The notes under the pieces are model-generated. The model saw nothing but the letters and a program-made list of their open reading frames with translations, did no database searches and was not told the origin of the DNA. From Bacillota bacterium (GTDB lineage: Bacteria; Bacillota; Clostridia; Lachnospirales; Lachnospiraceae): a DNA stretch of 64,000 nt. Where the stretch lies: the NCBI GenBank assembly GCA_023392535.1, contig JAEVYY010000026.1, forward strand, positions 124,001 to 188,000. The letters are read 5' to 3'. Within the stretch, counting starts at the first letter, position 1. The number at the start of each line of letters is the position of its first letter. Below, piece by piece: positions 24,141-31,846 of this stretch. Both the position numbers and the translations under genes were made by a program.

Positions 24141-25625
24141 ATGGCAAAAAAATATTTATTGGGAATTGATCAGAGTACACAGGGAACAAAGGCATTGTTG
24201 TTTGACGATAATGGAGAGCTCGTATGTAGGTCAGATTTATCTCATGAACAAATTGTGAATGAAATAGGCTGGGTAGAACATAACGCAACAGAAATCTATG
24301 AGAATTGTATTCAAGTCGTAAAGAATCTGATAAAGAAAAGCAAAATAGATAAAAATAATATGATAGGAATAGGAATCAGTAATCAAAGAGAAACAGCACT
24401 TGTATGGGATAAAAAAACAGGAAAACCTATCTATAACGCAATTGTATGGCAATGTGCAAGAGGTGAAACAATTTGTAATCAAATTGCCCAAGATGGATAT
24501 GCATCTATGATAAAAGAGAGTACTGGCATGCAATTGTCACCTTACTTTTCTGCAGCAAAAATAGCTTGGGTTTTACAAAATGTAGAAGGTGCGAAAGAGA
24601 AATCTGAGAAAGGTGAATTATGTTGTGGAACCATGGATAGCTGGCTTATCTATAAACTAACAGGCGGCAAAGAATTTAAAACAGACTATTCTAATGCATC
24701 CAGAACACAAATGTTCAACATAACAAAATTGCAATGGGATCAGCAAGTCTGCGATGTATTTGGCATCAATACGAAATGTCTGCCTGAAGTGACAGATTCC
24801 AATGCTGAGTATGGTATAACAGATTTTGACGGATTTTTAGAAAAATCAATTCCGATTCATGCAGTATTAGGCGATTCCCATGGGGCATTATTTGGTCAGG
24901 GATGCCAGAAAAAGGGAATGATCAAAGCAACTTACGGTACTGGATCTTCTATCATGATGAATATCGGAGAAAAACCTGTGTTTAGTCAGGAAGGTGTTGT
25001 CACTTCATTGGCTTGGGGAATGGATGGTAAAGTCAATTATGTTCTTGAAGGAAACATTAATTATACGGGTGCCGTCATTTCCTGGATAGAAAAAGATCTT
25101 AAAGTAATTAATTCTGCAAAGGAAACTGAAAAACTGGCGAAACTGGCTAATCCTATTGACAAAACATATTTGGTACCTGCATTCTCGGGATTGGGAGCAC
25201 CTTATTGGGATAGTAAAGCGACTGGTATTTTATGCGGGATTACAAGAACAACAGGACAGGCTGAACTGGTCAGAGCGGCACTTGACTGTATCGCATATCA
25301 GATCACAGACATTGTTCAGGTCATGAGCGATACTTCTTTGATAAAAATAGAAGAAATCAGAGTAGATGGTGGTCCTACCAGTAATCATTACCTGATGCAG
25401 TTTCAATGCGATATGCTTGAAATTCCGGTTCAAGTACCTCAGGCAGAAGAATTATCTGGTATAGGAGCTGCCTATATGGCAGGAATTGCTTTGGGAATTT
25501 ACAATAAGAATAACCTATTTGATAAAATGAAACGTACTAAGTTCGAGCCAGCCATGTCAAAAATACTGCGGGAAGAAAAATATGCAGGATGGAAAGATGC
25601 AGTCAGAATGGTACTGAAAAAGTAG
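24141..25625 (+). CDS. FGGY-family carbohydrate kinase, glycerol-kinase-like
   Basis: 494 residues. The actin-like ATPase fold starts with GIDQSTQGTKALLFD; GISNQRETALVWDKKTGKPI and NAIVWQCARGE are strikingly similar to glycerol kinase, and the second domain has ATYGTGSSIMMN, VPAFSGLGAPYWD and VDGGPTSNHYLMQFQCDML, the FGGY signature. Glycerol kinase would read WQDRRT where this has WQCARG, so the substrate pocket differs. In context it should phosphorylate the ketose made by the isomerase and feed the transketolase. It starts nine bases after the transketolase stop. Confidence 0.88.
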   Translation: MAKKYLLGIDQSTQGTKALLFDDNGELVCRSDLSHEQIVNEIGWVEHNATEIYENCIQVVKNLIKKSKIDKNNMIGIGISNQRETALVWDKKTGKPIYNAIVWQCARGETICNQIAQDGYASMIKESTGMQLSPYFSAAKIAWVLQNVEGAKEKSEKGELCCGTMDSWLIYKLTGGKEFKTDYSNASRTQMFNITKLQWDQQVCDVFGINTKCLPEVTDSNAEYGITDFDGFLEKSIPIHAVLGDSHGALFGQGCQKKGMIKATYGTGSSIMMNIGEKPVFSQEGVVTSLAWGMDGKVNYVLEGNINYTGAVISWIEKDLKVINSAKETEKLAKLANPIDKTYLVPAFSGLGAPYWDSKATGILCGITRTTGQAELVRAALDCIAYQITDIVQVMSDTSLIKIEEIRVDGGPTSNHYLMQFQCDMLEIPVQVPQAEELSGIGAAYMAGIALGIYNKNNLFDKMKRTKFEPAMSKILREEKYAGWKDAVRMVLKK

Positions 25626-25721
25626 CAAACAAAATGTTTGTTATGGTAACGGAGATTCACCGGGAGGAAACTTTCGTGTATCTAATAAAACTATATAATT
25701 TAAGGTCAAGGAGGAAACAAA

Positions 25722-26777
25722 ATGAAAGAAAAAGTATTAAGTGTACTATTGGGAGTTGCAATGGTATCCACGTTGTTAATGGGATGCGGAGCAAAAACAG
25801 AGCCGGCAAAAGAAACACCGGCAACAGAAGCAGAAACACAAGTAGCTACTACGGAAGCAGTCGAAGAGACGGAAACCGCAGCAGAAGAAGTTAAGGCATT
25901 ACCGGGAGGTGGAAGTAATATTCTCTATATTATTACACCTTCACATTCTAATCCATTCTTTGGAACAGAAGCAAAGGCAGCAGAAGCACAAGCAAAAGAA
26001 TTGGGTTATGAAGTTAAAGTATTATCACACGATGATGATGCTACCAAACAAATGGAACATTTCGAAGCAGCGATTGCTGATAAAGCAGCAGCTATTATCT
26101 GTGACAATGCAGGTGCAGACGCTACGATTGAAGCCGTTAAAAAAGCAAGAGACGCTGGAATTCCTACATTTTTAATTGACCGTGAAATCAATGAAGAAGG
26201 TGTTGCAATTTCACAAATCGTTGCAAATAATTACCAGGGAGCCAAAGCCGTTGCAGAAGTTTGGGTGGAAGCAATGGGTGAAGAAGGTAAATATGTTGAG
26301 TTATTAGGAAAAGAATCCGATACGAATGCAGGTGTACGTTCCTCCGCATTCCATGAAGTAATTGATCAATATCCGGATCTTGAGATGGTTGCTCAGCAAT
26401 CAGCGAATTGGGAACAGACAGAAGCATTTGATAAAATGGGTACCATTCTTCAATCAAATCCAGATATCAAAGGTGTTATCTGTGGTAATGATACAATGGC
26501 TATGGGCGCTCAGGCAGCAATCAAGGCAGCTGGATTGAAAGATGTTCAGATTATAGGTGTTGACGGTTCAGATGATGTCAGAGATAAAATCAAGGAAGGT
26601 ACGATTTTGGCAACCGCACTTCAACAATGTGCAGAAATCGCACGAATGGCAGTTGTACAGGCAGATGACTATCTTAAAAAAGGTACCACTGGATTAGATG
26701 AGAAACAGCTTGTTGATTGTGTGGCAATTACCGCAGATAATGCTGATAAATTAAATGCTTTTGATTATAAAGAATAA
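25722..26777 (+). CDS. Sugar ABC transporter substrate-binding lipoprotein (ribose-type)
   Basis: 351 residues. A signal peptide ends with the lipobox LLMGCGAK; a Glu/Ala/Thr-rich linker (about 30-65) is followed by a Peripla_BP_4 domain starting ILYIITPSHSNPFFGTEAKA, with IDREINEEG, LLGKESDTNAGVR and CGNDTMAMGAQAA typical of ribose/allose binding proteins. It captures the sugar outside the membrane for the ATPase and permease encoded further on. AAGGAGG sets the start. A strong hairpin follows before the next operon gene, probably keeping this protein in excess. Confidence 0.92.
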   Translation: MKEKVLSVLLGVAMVSTLLMGCGAKTEPAKETPATEAETQVATTEAVEETETAAEEVKALPGGGSNILYIITPSHSNPFFGTEAKAAEAQAKELGYEVKVLSHDDDATKQMEHFEAAIADKAAAIICDNAGADATIEAVKKARDAGIPTFLIDREINEEGVAISQIVANNYQGAKAVAEVWVEAMGEEGKYVELLGKESDTNAGVRSSAFHEVIDQYPDLEMVAQQSANWEQTEAFDKMGTILQSNPDIKGVICGNDTMAMGAQAAIKAAGLKDVQIIGVDGSDDVRDKIKEGTILATALQQCAEIARMAVVQADDYLKKGTTGLDEKQLVDCVAITADNADKLNAFDYKE

Positions 26778-26800
26778 GTAGTAATCTCGTAATAAATTTT

Positions 26801-26831
26801 TTGGGTACAGTCATAAGGTGACTGTACCCAA
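26801..26831 (+). other. Intercistronic stem-loop after the sugar-binding protein gene
   Basis: TTGGGTACAGTCA (26801-26813) is perfectly complementary to 26819-26831 with a 5-base loop. No T-run follows, so it should not stop transcription fully; a role as 3-prime mRNA protector is likely. Confidence 0.75.
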
Positions 26832-26900
26832 ATATGAAAAAGGGGCGGCAATTATATAATTTTATTAGAATTTTGAATCTATGGCAAAAAGGAGAAAGCT

Positions 26901-27539
26901 ATGAAAAAACGTATTATAGCAGGGCTGGTTCTGGCATTGGCACTCACAACGATGACTGGATGTGTCAAAGTTGTTAAAATGGGAGAAGAAGGAAATTTAA
27001 CGGGAGAAGTCGCGTTCAATGCAGGCGATGACGTTGGAAGCTTTTGGGAATCAAAAGCGATTCCAGAGTTAACTGAGAAAGCAGTAGATTTAGGGGAGTT
27101 CCTGACAGAAGCAAACGGAGACCTTAATTCTTTAGCAGATAAATATGGTAAATACTCCATGGGAGATAGTGGAGAACTTACCTATACCGTAAAAGGCAGT
27201 GGTAAAGTAACAGCAGTCGAAACAGAAAAAAAGGCAGGATTTATTACAGTAGCACTGGATGGTTACAACGGAAGTGAAGAAATTAAAATACAAGTAGGAT
27301 CTGTTATGAAAGGATCATCTGTTCGTGATGCCTTATCCTTTATTAAGTTCGGTGATTATACCAATCAGAAAGAATATGCGTCGGTAAGCCAAAGCATTAA
27401 CGATGTTATTATGAAAACAGTGATCAATCCTGAGACAGCGGCGGGTATGGATGGAAAAACGGTTGATTTTATTGGATGTTTTACGGTAAAAGACAATAAG
27501 ACAATCCTGATTACACCGGTTGCAATCAACCAAAAATAG
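26901..27539 (+). CDS. DUF2291-type lipoprotein associated with a sugar ABC importer
   Basis: 212 residues. The signal peptide ends in lipobox MTGCVKVV; the rest is a soluble, mostly beta-rich domain with FNAGDDVGSFWESKAIPEL, an N-terminal pattern I associate with the DUF2291 periplasmic lipoproteins encoded beside ribose-type ABC transporters. The function is not established; it may help the binding protein or the permease. AAAGGAG precedes the ATG. It lies between the binding-protein gene and the ATPase gene, 18 bases before the latter. Confidence 0.75.
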   Translation: MKKRIIAGLVLALALTTMTGCVKVVKMGEEGNLTGEVAFNAGDDVGSFWESKAIPELTEKAVDLGEFLTEANGDLNSLADKYGKYSMGDSGELTYTVKGSGKVTAVETEKKAGFITVALDGYNGSEEIKIQVGSVMKGSSVRDALSFIKFGDYTNQKEYASVSQSINDVIMKTVINPETAAGMDGKTVDFIGCFTVKDNKTILITPVAINQK

Positions 27540-27557
27540 AAGAGTGGAGGTAATGAA

Positions 27558-29099
27558 ATGGATAAGAATATAGTATTACATGCAGAAGCAGTCGATAAAA
27601 TCTATCCTGGTACCAAGGCTCTTGATCATGTTTCTTATGATGTAGAAAAAGGAAAGGTAAATGTCTTAATTGGTGAGAACGGTGCAGGAAAATCTACCTT
27701 GATGAAAATTATAGCAGGCATTGAGCAACCTTCATCAGGTAAACTCTTTATGGGTGAGCAGGAAGTCAGCTTTAAAAACACCATAGATGCACGTTTGCAT
27801 GGAATTGGAATTATACATCAAGAATTAAGCCTATTTCCGAATTTAAATGTATATCAAAATATTTTTATGGGACGTGAATGCACAAAAGGCCCCAAATTAG
27901 ATAATAAAACACATATTGAATTGACAAAAAAAGTATTAAACAAATTAGAGCATCCGATTGATGCAGGGACTATGGTAGGGGATCTACGTGTCGGGCAACA
28001 GCAAATGATTGAGATTGCAAGAAATTTTATTCAGGATGATATAAAGATTTTAATTATGGATGAACCGACTTCCTCCCTAAGTCAACAGGAAGTAGAAGTA
28101 CTATTCAAGTTAATGCGAGAATTTACGGAACAAGGTATATCCATTGTCTATATTTCTCATAGGTTAGAAGAAATCATGAAAATCGGAGATAATGTCACCA
28201 TTCTTAGAGATGGAAAATATGTTGCAAGAGCAGATGTAAAAGACATTGATGTTCCCTGGATTGTTCAGAAAATGGTGGGTGAAGGAAAGTCATATCCCAA
28301 AAAAGAACGTTCTATTGATTGGAAGAAACAAGATAAAGTGTTGGAAGTAAAAGATCTGACTCTTCCAAAGAGTGGTGGCGGTTATTTATTGAATCATTTA
28401 AGTTTTAACTTAAAAAAAGGTGAAATTCTTGGTATTTACGGACTTATGGGTTCCGGACGTACAGAGGTATTTGAGTGTATCATGGGGCTTAGGCCTGAGC
28501 ATACCGGTCAAATTTATAAAGATGGAAAATTAATGAAGGTGACTACTATTTCGGAGCAAATTAGCAAAGGATTTGCATTAGTTCCGGAAGACCGGCAAAA
28601 GGAAGGTTTAGTTCAGACATTAGATATTGGAAAAAACATCTCCTTATCCAGTATTCATAAATATTGCAAATATGGATTTTTAAATGGCAAGAAAGAAAAT
28701 GAAAGCATAGACAGACAAATTAAAGATATCATGATTAAGGTCGCAGATAAAAAGCTTCCCATTCTCTCCTTATCAGGTGGCAATCAGCAGAAGGTCGTAA
28801 TTGGAAAGGGTATCTTGACAGAACCTGAAATATTATTATTGGATGAGCCTAGCAGGGGTATTGATATCGGTGCAAAAACAGAAGTATTTGATATCATTAA
28901 TCAATACGCAGAAAGAGGCTTGTCAATCATAGTAATTTCATCTGAACTAAAAGAAATTGTTGCGATTGCAGATAGAATAATAGTGCTCTCGAACGGTATT
29001 AATACAGGTGAATTTGAGAGAGATGAAATATCAGAAGATGCGTTGGTACTATCTTCATACAAAGGCCACCATGGTCATGAATTAAAAAAGGAGAAATAA
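27558..29099 (+). CDS. Sugar ABC transporter ATPase (RbsA/MglA-type, duplicated)
   Basis: 513 residues carrying two ABC domains. Domain 1 (about 1-240): Walker A GENGAGKST, signature LRVGQQQMIEIA, Walker B LIMDEPTSSL. Domain 2 (about 255-500) has a degenerate Walker A (GLMGSGRTE), signature LSGGNQQKVVIGK and Walker B LLLDEPSRGID. One degraded ATP site is normal for this family. It powers uptake of the sugar with the permease encoded two bases downstream. Confidence 0.95.
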   Translation: MDKNIVLHAEAVDKIYPGTKALDHVSYDVEKGKVNVLIGENGAGKSTLMKIIAGIEQPSSGKLFMGEQEVSFKNTIDARLHGIGIIHQELSLFPNLNVYQNIFMGRECTKGPKLDNKTHIELTKKVLNKLEHPIDAGTMVGDLRVGQQQMIEIARNFIQDDIKILIMDEPTSSLSQQEVEVLFKLMREFTEQGISIVYISHRLEEIMKIGDNVTILRDGKYVARADVKDIDVPWIVQKMVGEGKSYPKKERSIDWKKQDKVLEVKDLTLPKSGGGYLLNHLSFNLKKGEILGIYGLMGSGRTEVFECIMGLRPEHTGQIYKDGKLMKVTTISEQISKGFALVPEDRQKEGLVQTLDIGKNISLSSIHKYCKYGFLNGKKENESIDRQIKDIMIKVADKKLPILSLSGGNQQKVVIGKGILTEPEILLLDEPSRGIDIGAKTEVFDIINQYAERGLSIIVISSELKEIVAIADRIIVLSNGINTGEFERDEISEDALVLSSYKGHHGHELKKEK

Positions 29100-29101
29100 T
29101 T

Positions 29102-30148
29102 ATGGAAAAGGCAAAAAAGAGAAGCAGTAATGATATGATAATGACCTTGCTAAAAGGAAGAACATTAATTATCTTAGCAATATTAGTTGTACTATTTAGT
29201 GTTATTACAACAAACTTTTTTACTGTGAATACAGGTCTGACAGTTGCAAAGCATGTTGCACTATATGGAATTATGGGATTGGGAATGACTTATGTACTGA
29301 TAACTGGCGGGATTGATCTATCGGTAGGTGCAGTTGCCGGACTTGCCGGTATGATTGCCGGTGGCCTGATCAATCAGGGACTTTCCTTACCGATGTTTGG
29401 AGTCACCATTTATTTCAGTGCGCCTCTGGTATTTTTTATCACGGCATGTGTCGGTATCTTTTTTGGATGGATCAATGGTGTTATTATAACAAAATTGAAT
29501 GTAGTTCCATTCATTGCAACTTTAGGAACCATGAATATAGCGAGGGGCCTTGCAAACTTGAGATCTGGTGGGGCCACATTTTCTAATATTGTTGGAAACG
29601 AAGCTTTAGGAAATCAGGGATTCGATGCTCTTGGAAAAAGTGTTGCAGGGATACCAGTAGGTGTAATTCTTTTAATTATGATAGCCATCATAGCAGGAAT
29701 TATATTAAAATACACCTCTTTTGGGTGGCATATCCTGGCAATCGGTGGTAATGAAAAAGCAGCTAAGTTATCAGGTATCAAAGTAAACAGAGATAAAACA
29801 TTGGTATATATGTTCTCGGCTTTATGCTCTTCCATTGTTGGTATGATCGCAGCAGCGCAATTAGTTGCTTCTCATCCGGCAACAGGAGAAGGATGGGAAA
29901 TGAATGCAATATCCGCAGCTGTTCTGGGTGGAACATCTATGGCAGGAGGTATTGGGACGGCAGGAGGTACCATTATAGGTGCGTTTATCATTGGTGTCAT
30001 CAATGATGGAATGACTATGTATGGGGTATCAGAGTTCTGGCAAAAAGTCATTAAAGGTATTGTAGTGATCCTGGCAGTCGTAATTGATCAATTCCAAAGA
30101 AACTTGCAGGCAAAAATGGCATTGCAGGCACGCAACGACAATAAATAG
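29102..30148 (+). CDS. Sugar ABC transporter permease (RbsC-type)
   Basis: 348 residues, about nine membrane helices in the BPD_transp_2 pattern: MGLGMTYVLITGGIDLSVGA near residues 58-80, then FFGWINGVIITKLNVVPFIAT, ILAIGGNEKAAKLSGIKVNR (the cytoplasmic coupling loop) and AISAAVLGGTSMAGGIGTAG. It forms the channel of the importer. AAGGAG precedes its ATG, right after the ATPase stop. Only one permease gene is present, as for ribose systems that use a homodimer. Confidence 0.95.
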   Translation: MEKAKKRSSNDMIMTLLKGRTLIILAILVVLFSVITTNFFTVNTGLTVAKHVALYGIMGLGMTYVLITGGIDLSVGAVAGLAGMIAGGLINQGLSLPMFGVTIYFSAPLVFFITACVGIFFGWINGVIITKLNVVPFIATLGTMNIARGLANLRSGGATFSNIVGNEALGNQGFDALGKSVAGIPVGVILLIMIAIIAGIILKYTSFGWHILAIGGNEKAAKLSGIKVNRDKTLVYMFSALCSSIVGMIAAAQLVASHPATGEGWEMNAISAAVLGGTSMAGGIGTAGGTIIGAFIIGVINDGMTMYGVSEFWQKVIKGIVVILAVVIDQFQRNLQAKMALQARNDNK

Positions 30149-30163
30149 GGGACGATAATAAGA

Positions 30164-30565
30164 ATGAAGAAGACAGGAATTTTAAACGCACAACTTGCAG
30201 GATATATTGCAGCACTTGGACATAAAGATATATTTCTGATAGGAGATGCAGGAATGCCGATTCCGAAAGGAATTCCGATTGTGGATTTGGTTCTGTGCGG
30301 TGGAGTACCTACGTTTGAACAGGTATTGGAAGCAGTATTAAAAGAAACAGAAGTGGAATACTATTATTTGGCAGAAGAAATCAATCACAAAAATCCGCGA
30401 CTATTACAGTATATCAAGGATTCTTTACCGGACGTGGAAAGTAAAATGATGCCACATATTGAATTTAAGGAATTCACAAAAACAGTAAAATTTGCAATCA
30501 GAACAGGGGAATTCACACCATATCCCAATATTGTGTTACGTGCAGGTGTTGCATTTCCGGCTTAA
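30164..30565 (+). CDS. rbsD: RbsD/FucU-family sugar mutarotase
   Basis: 133 residues, family-typical. RbsD interconverts pyranose and furanose or anomeric forms of ribose-like sugars in the cytoplasm. The conserved N-terminal His/Asp pair is in AALGHKDIFLIGDAGMPIP, and the C-terminal RTGEFTPYPNIVLRAGV is the RbsD end motif with the active-site Tyr. It lies 15 bases behind the permease gene, preparing the imported sugar for the isomerase or the kinase. Confidence 0.92.
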   Translation: MKKTGILNAQLAGYIAALGHKDIFLIGDAGMPIPKGIPIVDLVLCGGVPTFEQVLEAVLKETEVEYYYLAEEINHKNPRLLQYIKDSLPDVESKMMPHIEFKEFTKTVKFAIRTGEFTPYPNIVLRAGVAFPA

Positions 30566-30587
30566 AACCAAAGGGGCATAAAAAAGA

Positions 30588-31478
30588 ATGAAGGTATTAA
30601 ATATAGGATCATTAAATTATGACTACGTATATACGGTAGATCATATCGTTCAAGGTGGAGAAACAATATCATCAACAGGAATGGAAGTTTTTTGTGGAGG
30701 AAAAGGTCTGAACCAGTCTATCGCATTGGCAAAAGCAGGAGTACCGGTATACCATGCAGGACTGATCGGTGAAGAGGGTAATCAGTTTTTGAAGGTTTGT
30801 CGAGAAAACGGTGTAGATACTACTTATATTAAACAGATTTCTGGAAAAAGCGGGCATACGATTATACAAGTTGATGAGCAGGCACAGAACTGTATTATCC
30901 TATTTGGTGGCACAAACCAGGGTTTCACAAAATCATATATTGATGAAATAATTGCAGATTTTGGAAGTGAAGATATTCTTCTTTTACAGAATGAAGTAAA
31001 TGAATTGGAGTATATGATCAGCAAAGCCTACGAAATTGGAATGACAATCATATTGAATCCATCTCCTTATAATGAAAAAATTAGAACATGCGATTTAACA
31101 AAAGTATCTGTTTTCATGATTAATGAAATTGAAGGAGAACAGATTACTGGCGAAAACGATCCTTTAAAAATGTTAGATATGATGAAGCGAAAATATCCAA
31201 AATCAAAAGTAATACTAACGTTAGGATCGAAAGGAGTCCTGTATCAAGATGAAAATAAATTATGGAAACAAAATGCTTATCCGGTAAAGGCAGTTGATAC
31301 AACGGCAGCCGGAGATACTTTTACAGGATATTTTATAGCCGGCATGATAGAGCATATACCGATAGAAAAGGTATTGCAGATTTGTGCAAGAGCATCTGCT
31401 ATAGCAGTTTCCAGAAAAGGAGCTACGGATTCTATTCCAGACAGAAAAGAAGTAGAAGAACGCATGATTCAAGGTTGA
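30588..31478 (+). CDS. PfkB-family carbohydrate kinase (ribokinase-like)
   Basis: 296 residues. PfkB fold: N-terminal LNIGSLNYDYVYTVDHIV, substrate glycine motif FCGGKGLNQSIALAKAG, and the C-terminal anion-hole motif DTTAAGDTFTGYFIAG with the catalytic Asp. Ribokinase is the closest familiar member, but the substrate could be another furanose. It is the last gene of the sugar run; its stop codon overlaps the -35 box of the proS promoter. Having both FGGY and PfkB kinases suggests two entry points or two substrates. Confidence 0.88.
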   Translation: MKVLNIGSLNYDYVYTVDHIVQGGETISSTGMEVFCGGKGLNQSIALAKAGVPVYHAGLIGEEGNQFLKVCRENGVDTTYIKQISGKSGHTIIQVDEQAQNCIILFGGTNQGFTKSYIDEIIADFGSEDILLLQNEVNELEYMISKAYEIGMTIILNPSPYNEKIRTCDLTKVSVFMINEIEGEQITGENDPLKMLDMMKRKYPKSKVILTLGSKGVLYQDENKLWKQNAYPVKAVDTTAAGDTFTGYFIAGMIEHIPIEKVLQICARASAIAVSRKGATDSIPDRKEVEERMIQG

Positions 31479-31503
31479 CATTTGTCAACAATTTGAATAC
31501 TAT
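31475..31503 (+). promoter_or_regulatory. Promoter of the proS leader
   Basis: TTGACA (31475-31480), a 17-base spacer, TACTAT (31498-31503). The -35 overlaps the stop of the PfkB gene. Confidence 0.7.
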
Positions 31504-31564
31504 TAAAATAGTAATTTTAAATAAATGAAATATGCGTTGATAAGGATTAGTATAAATAAAAAAT

Positions 31565-31762
31565 GTCACAGAGAAAGAATCATAGCAGGTCTGTCTGCTT
31601 AAGCTGAGAGATTCTACAATTATTATTTAGAACCTACCTTGGAGTTCTATATGAAAATATAGCGTAAGCAGGCGTTAACTGTAACTTGAGTTGAGCATAC
31701 TTATGCTAATTAGGGTGGTACCGCCGAAAGCCTTCGGTCCCTTTGTGGACGGAGGCTTTCAG
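31565..31762 (+). ncRNA. T-box riboswitch (proline-specific) upstream of proS
   Basis: The hallmark T-box AGGGTGGTACCGCC lies at 31712-31725. Upstream, GAACCTACCTTGGAG follows the common pattern GAA, codon, purine, CCTTGGAG, which puts the specifier CCT (Pro) at 31633-31635. Behind the T-box is a hairpin (AAAGCCT... pairing with ...AGGCTTT, about 31727-31760) that serves as terminator. Uncharged tRNA-Pro would bind and let transcription continue into proS. The rest of the 31479-31846 gap is promoter and linker. Confidence 0.93.
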
Positions 31763-31846
31763 TCTGCTTACCGATAGTATAGAAATGCAAGTCGGTATAA
31801 AAGTCTGTTGTCAGGCAATAATTGTTTAATTAAGAGGAGAAAGAAA

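Noticed and set aside
20957..25625. Reading the isomerase/transketolase genes as the sulfoquinovose sulfo-transketolase pathway
   Set aside because: Split transketolase is shared, but no sulfoquinovosidase, sulfosugar exporter or matching isomerase pair is present, and an FGGY kinase would not be needed.
19939..31478. Reading the sugar operon as an AI-2 (lsr) uptake system
   Set aside because: It has an FGGY kinase and a ribose-type importer, but no LsrF/LsrG-like genes; the isomerase and transketolase do not belong to that pathway.
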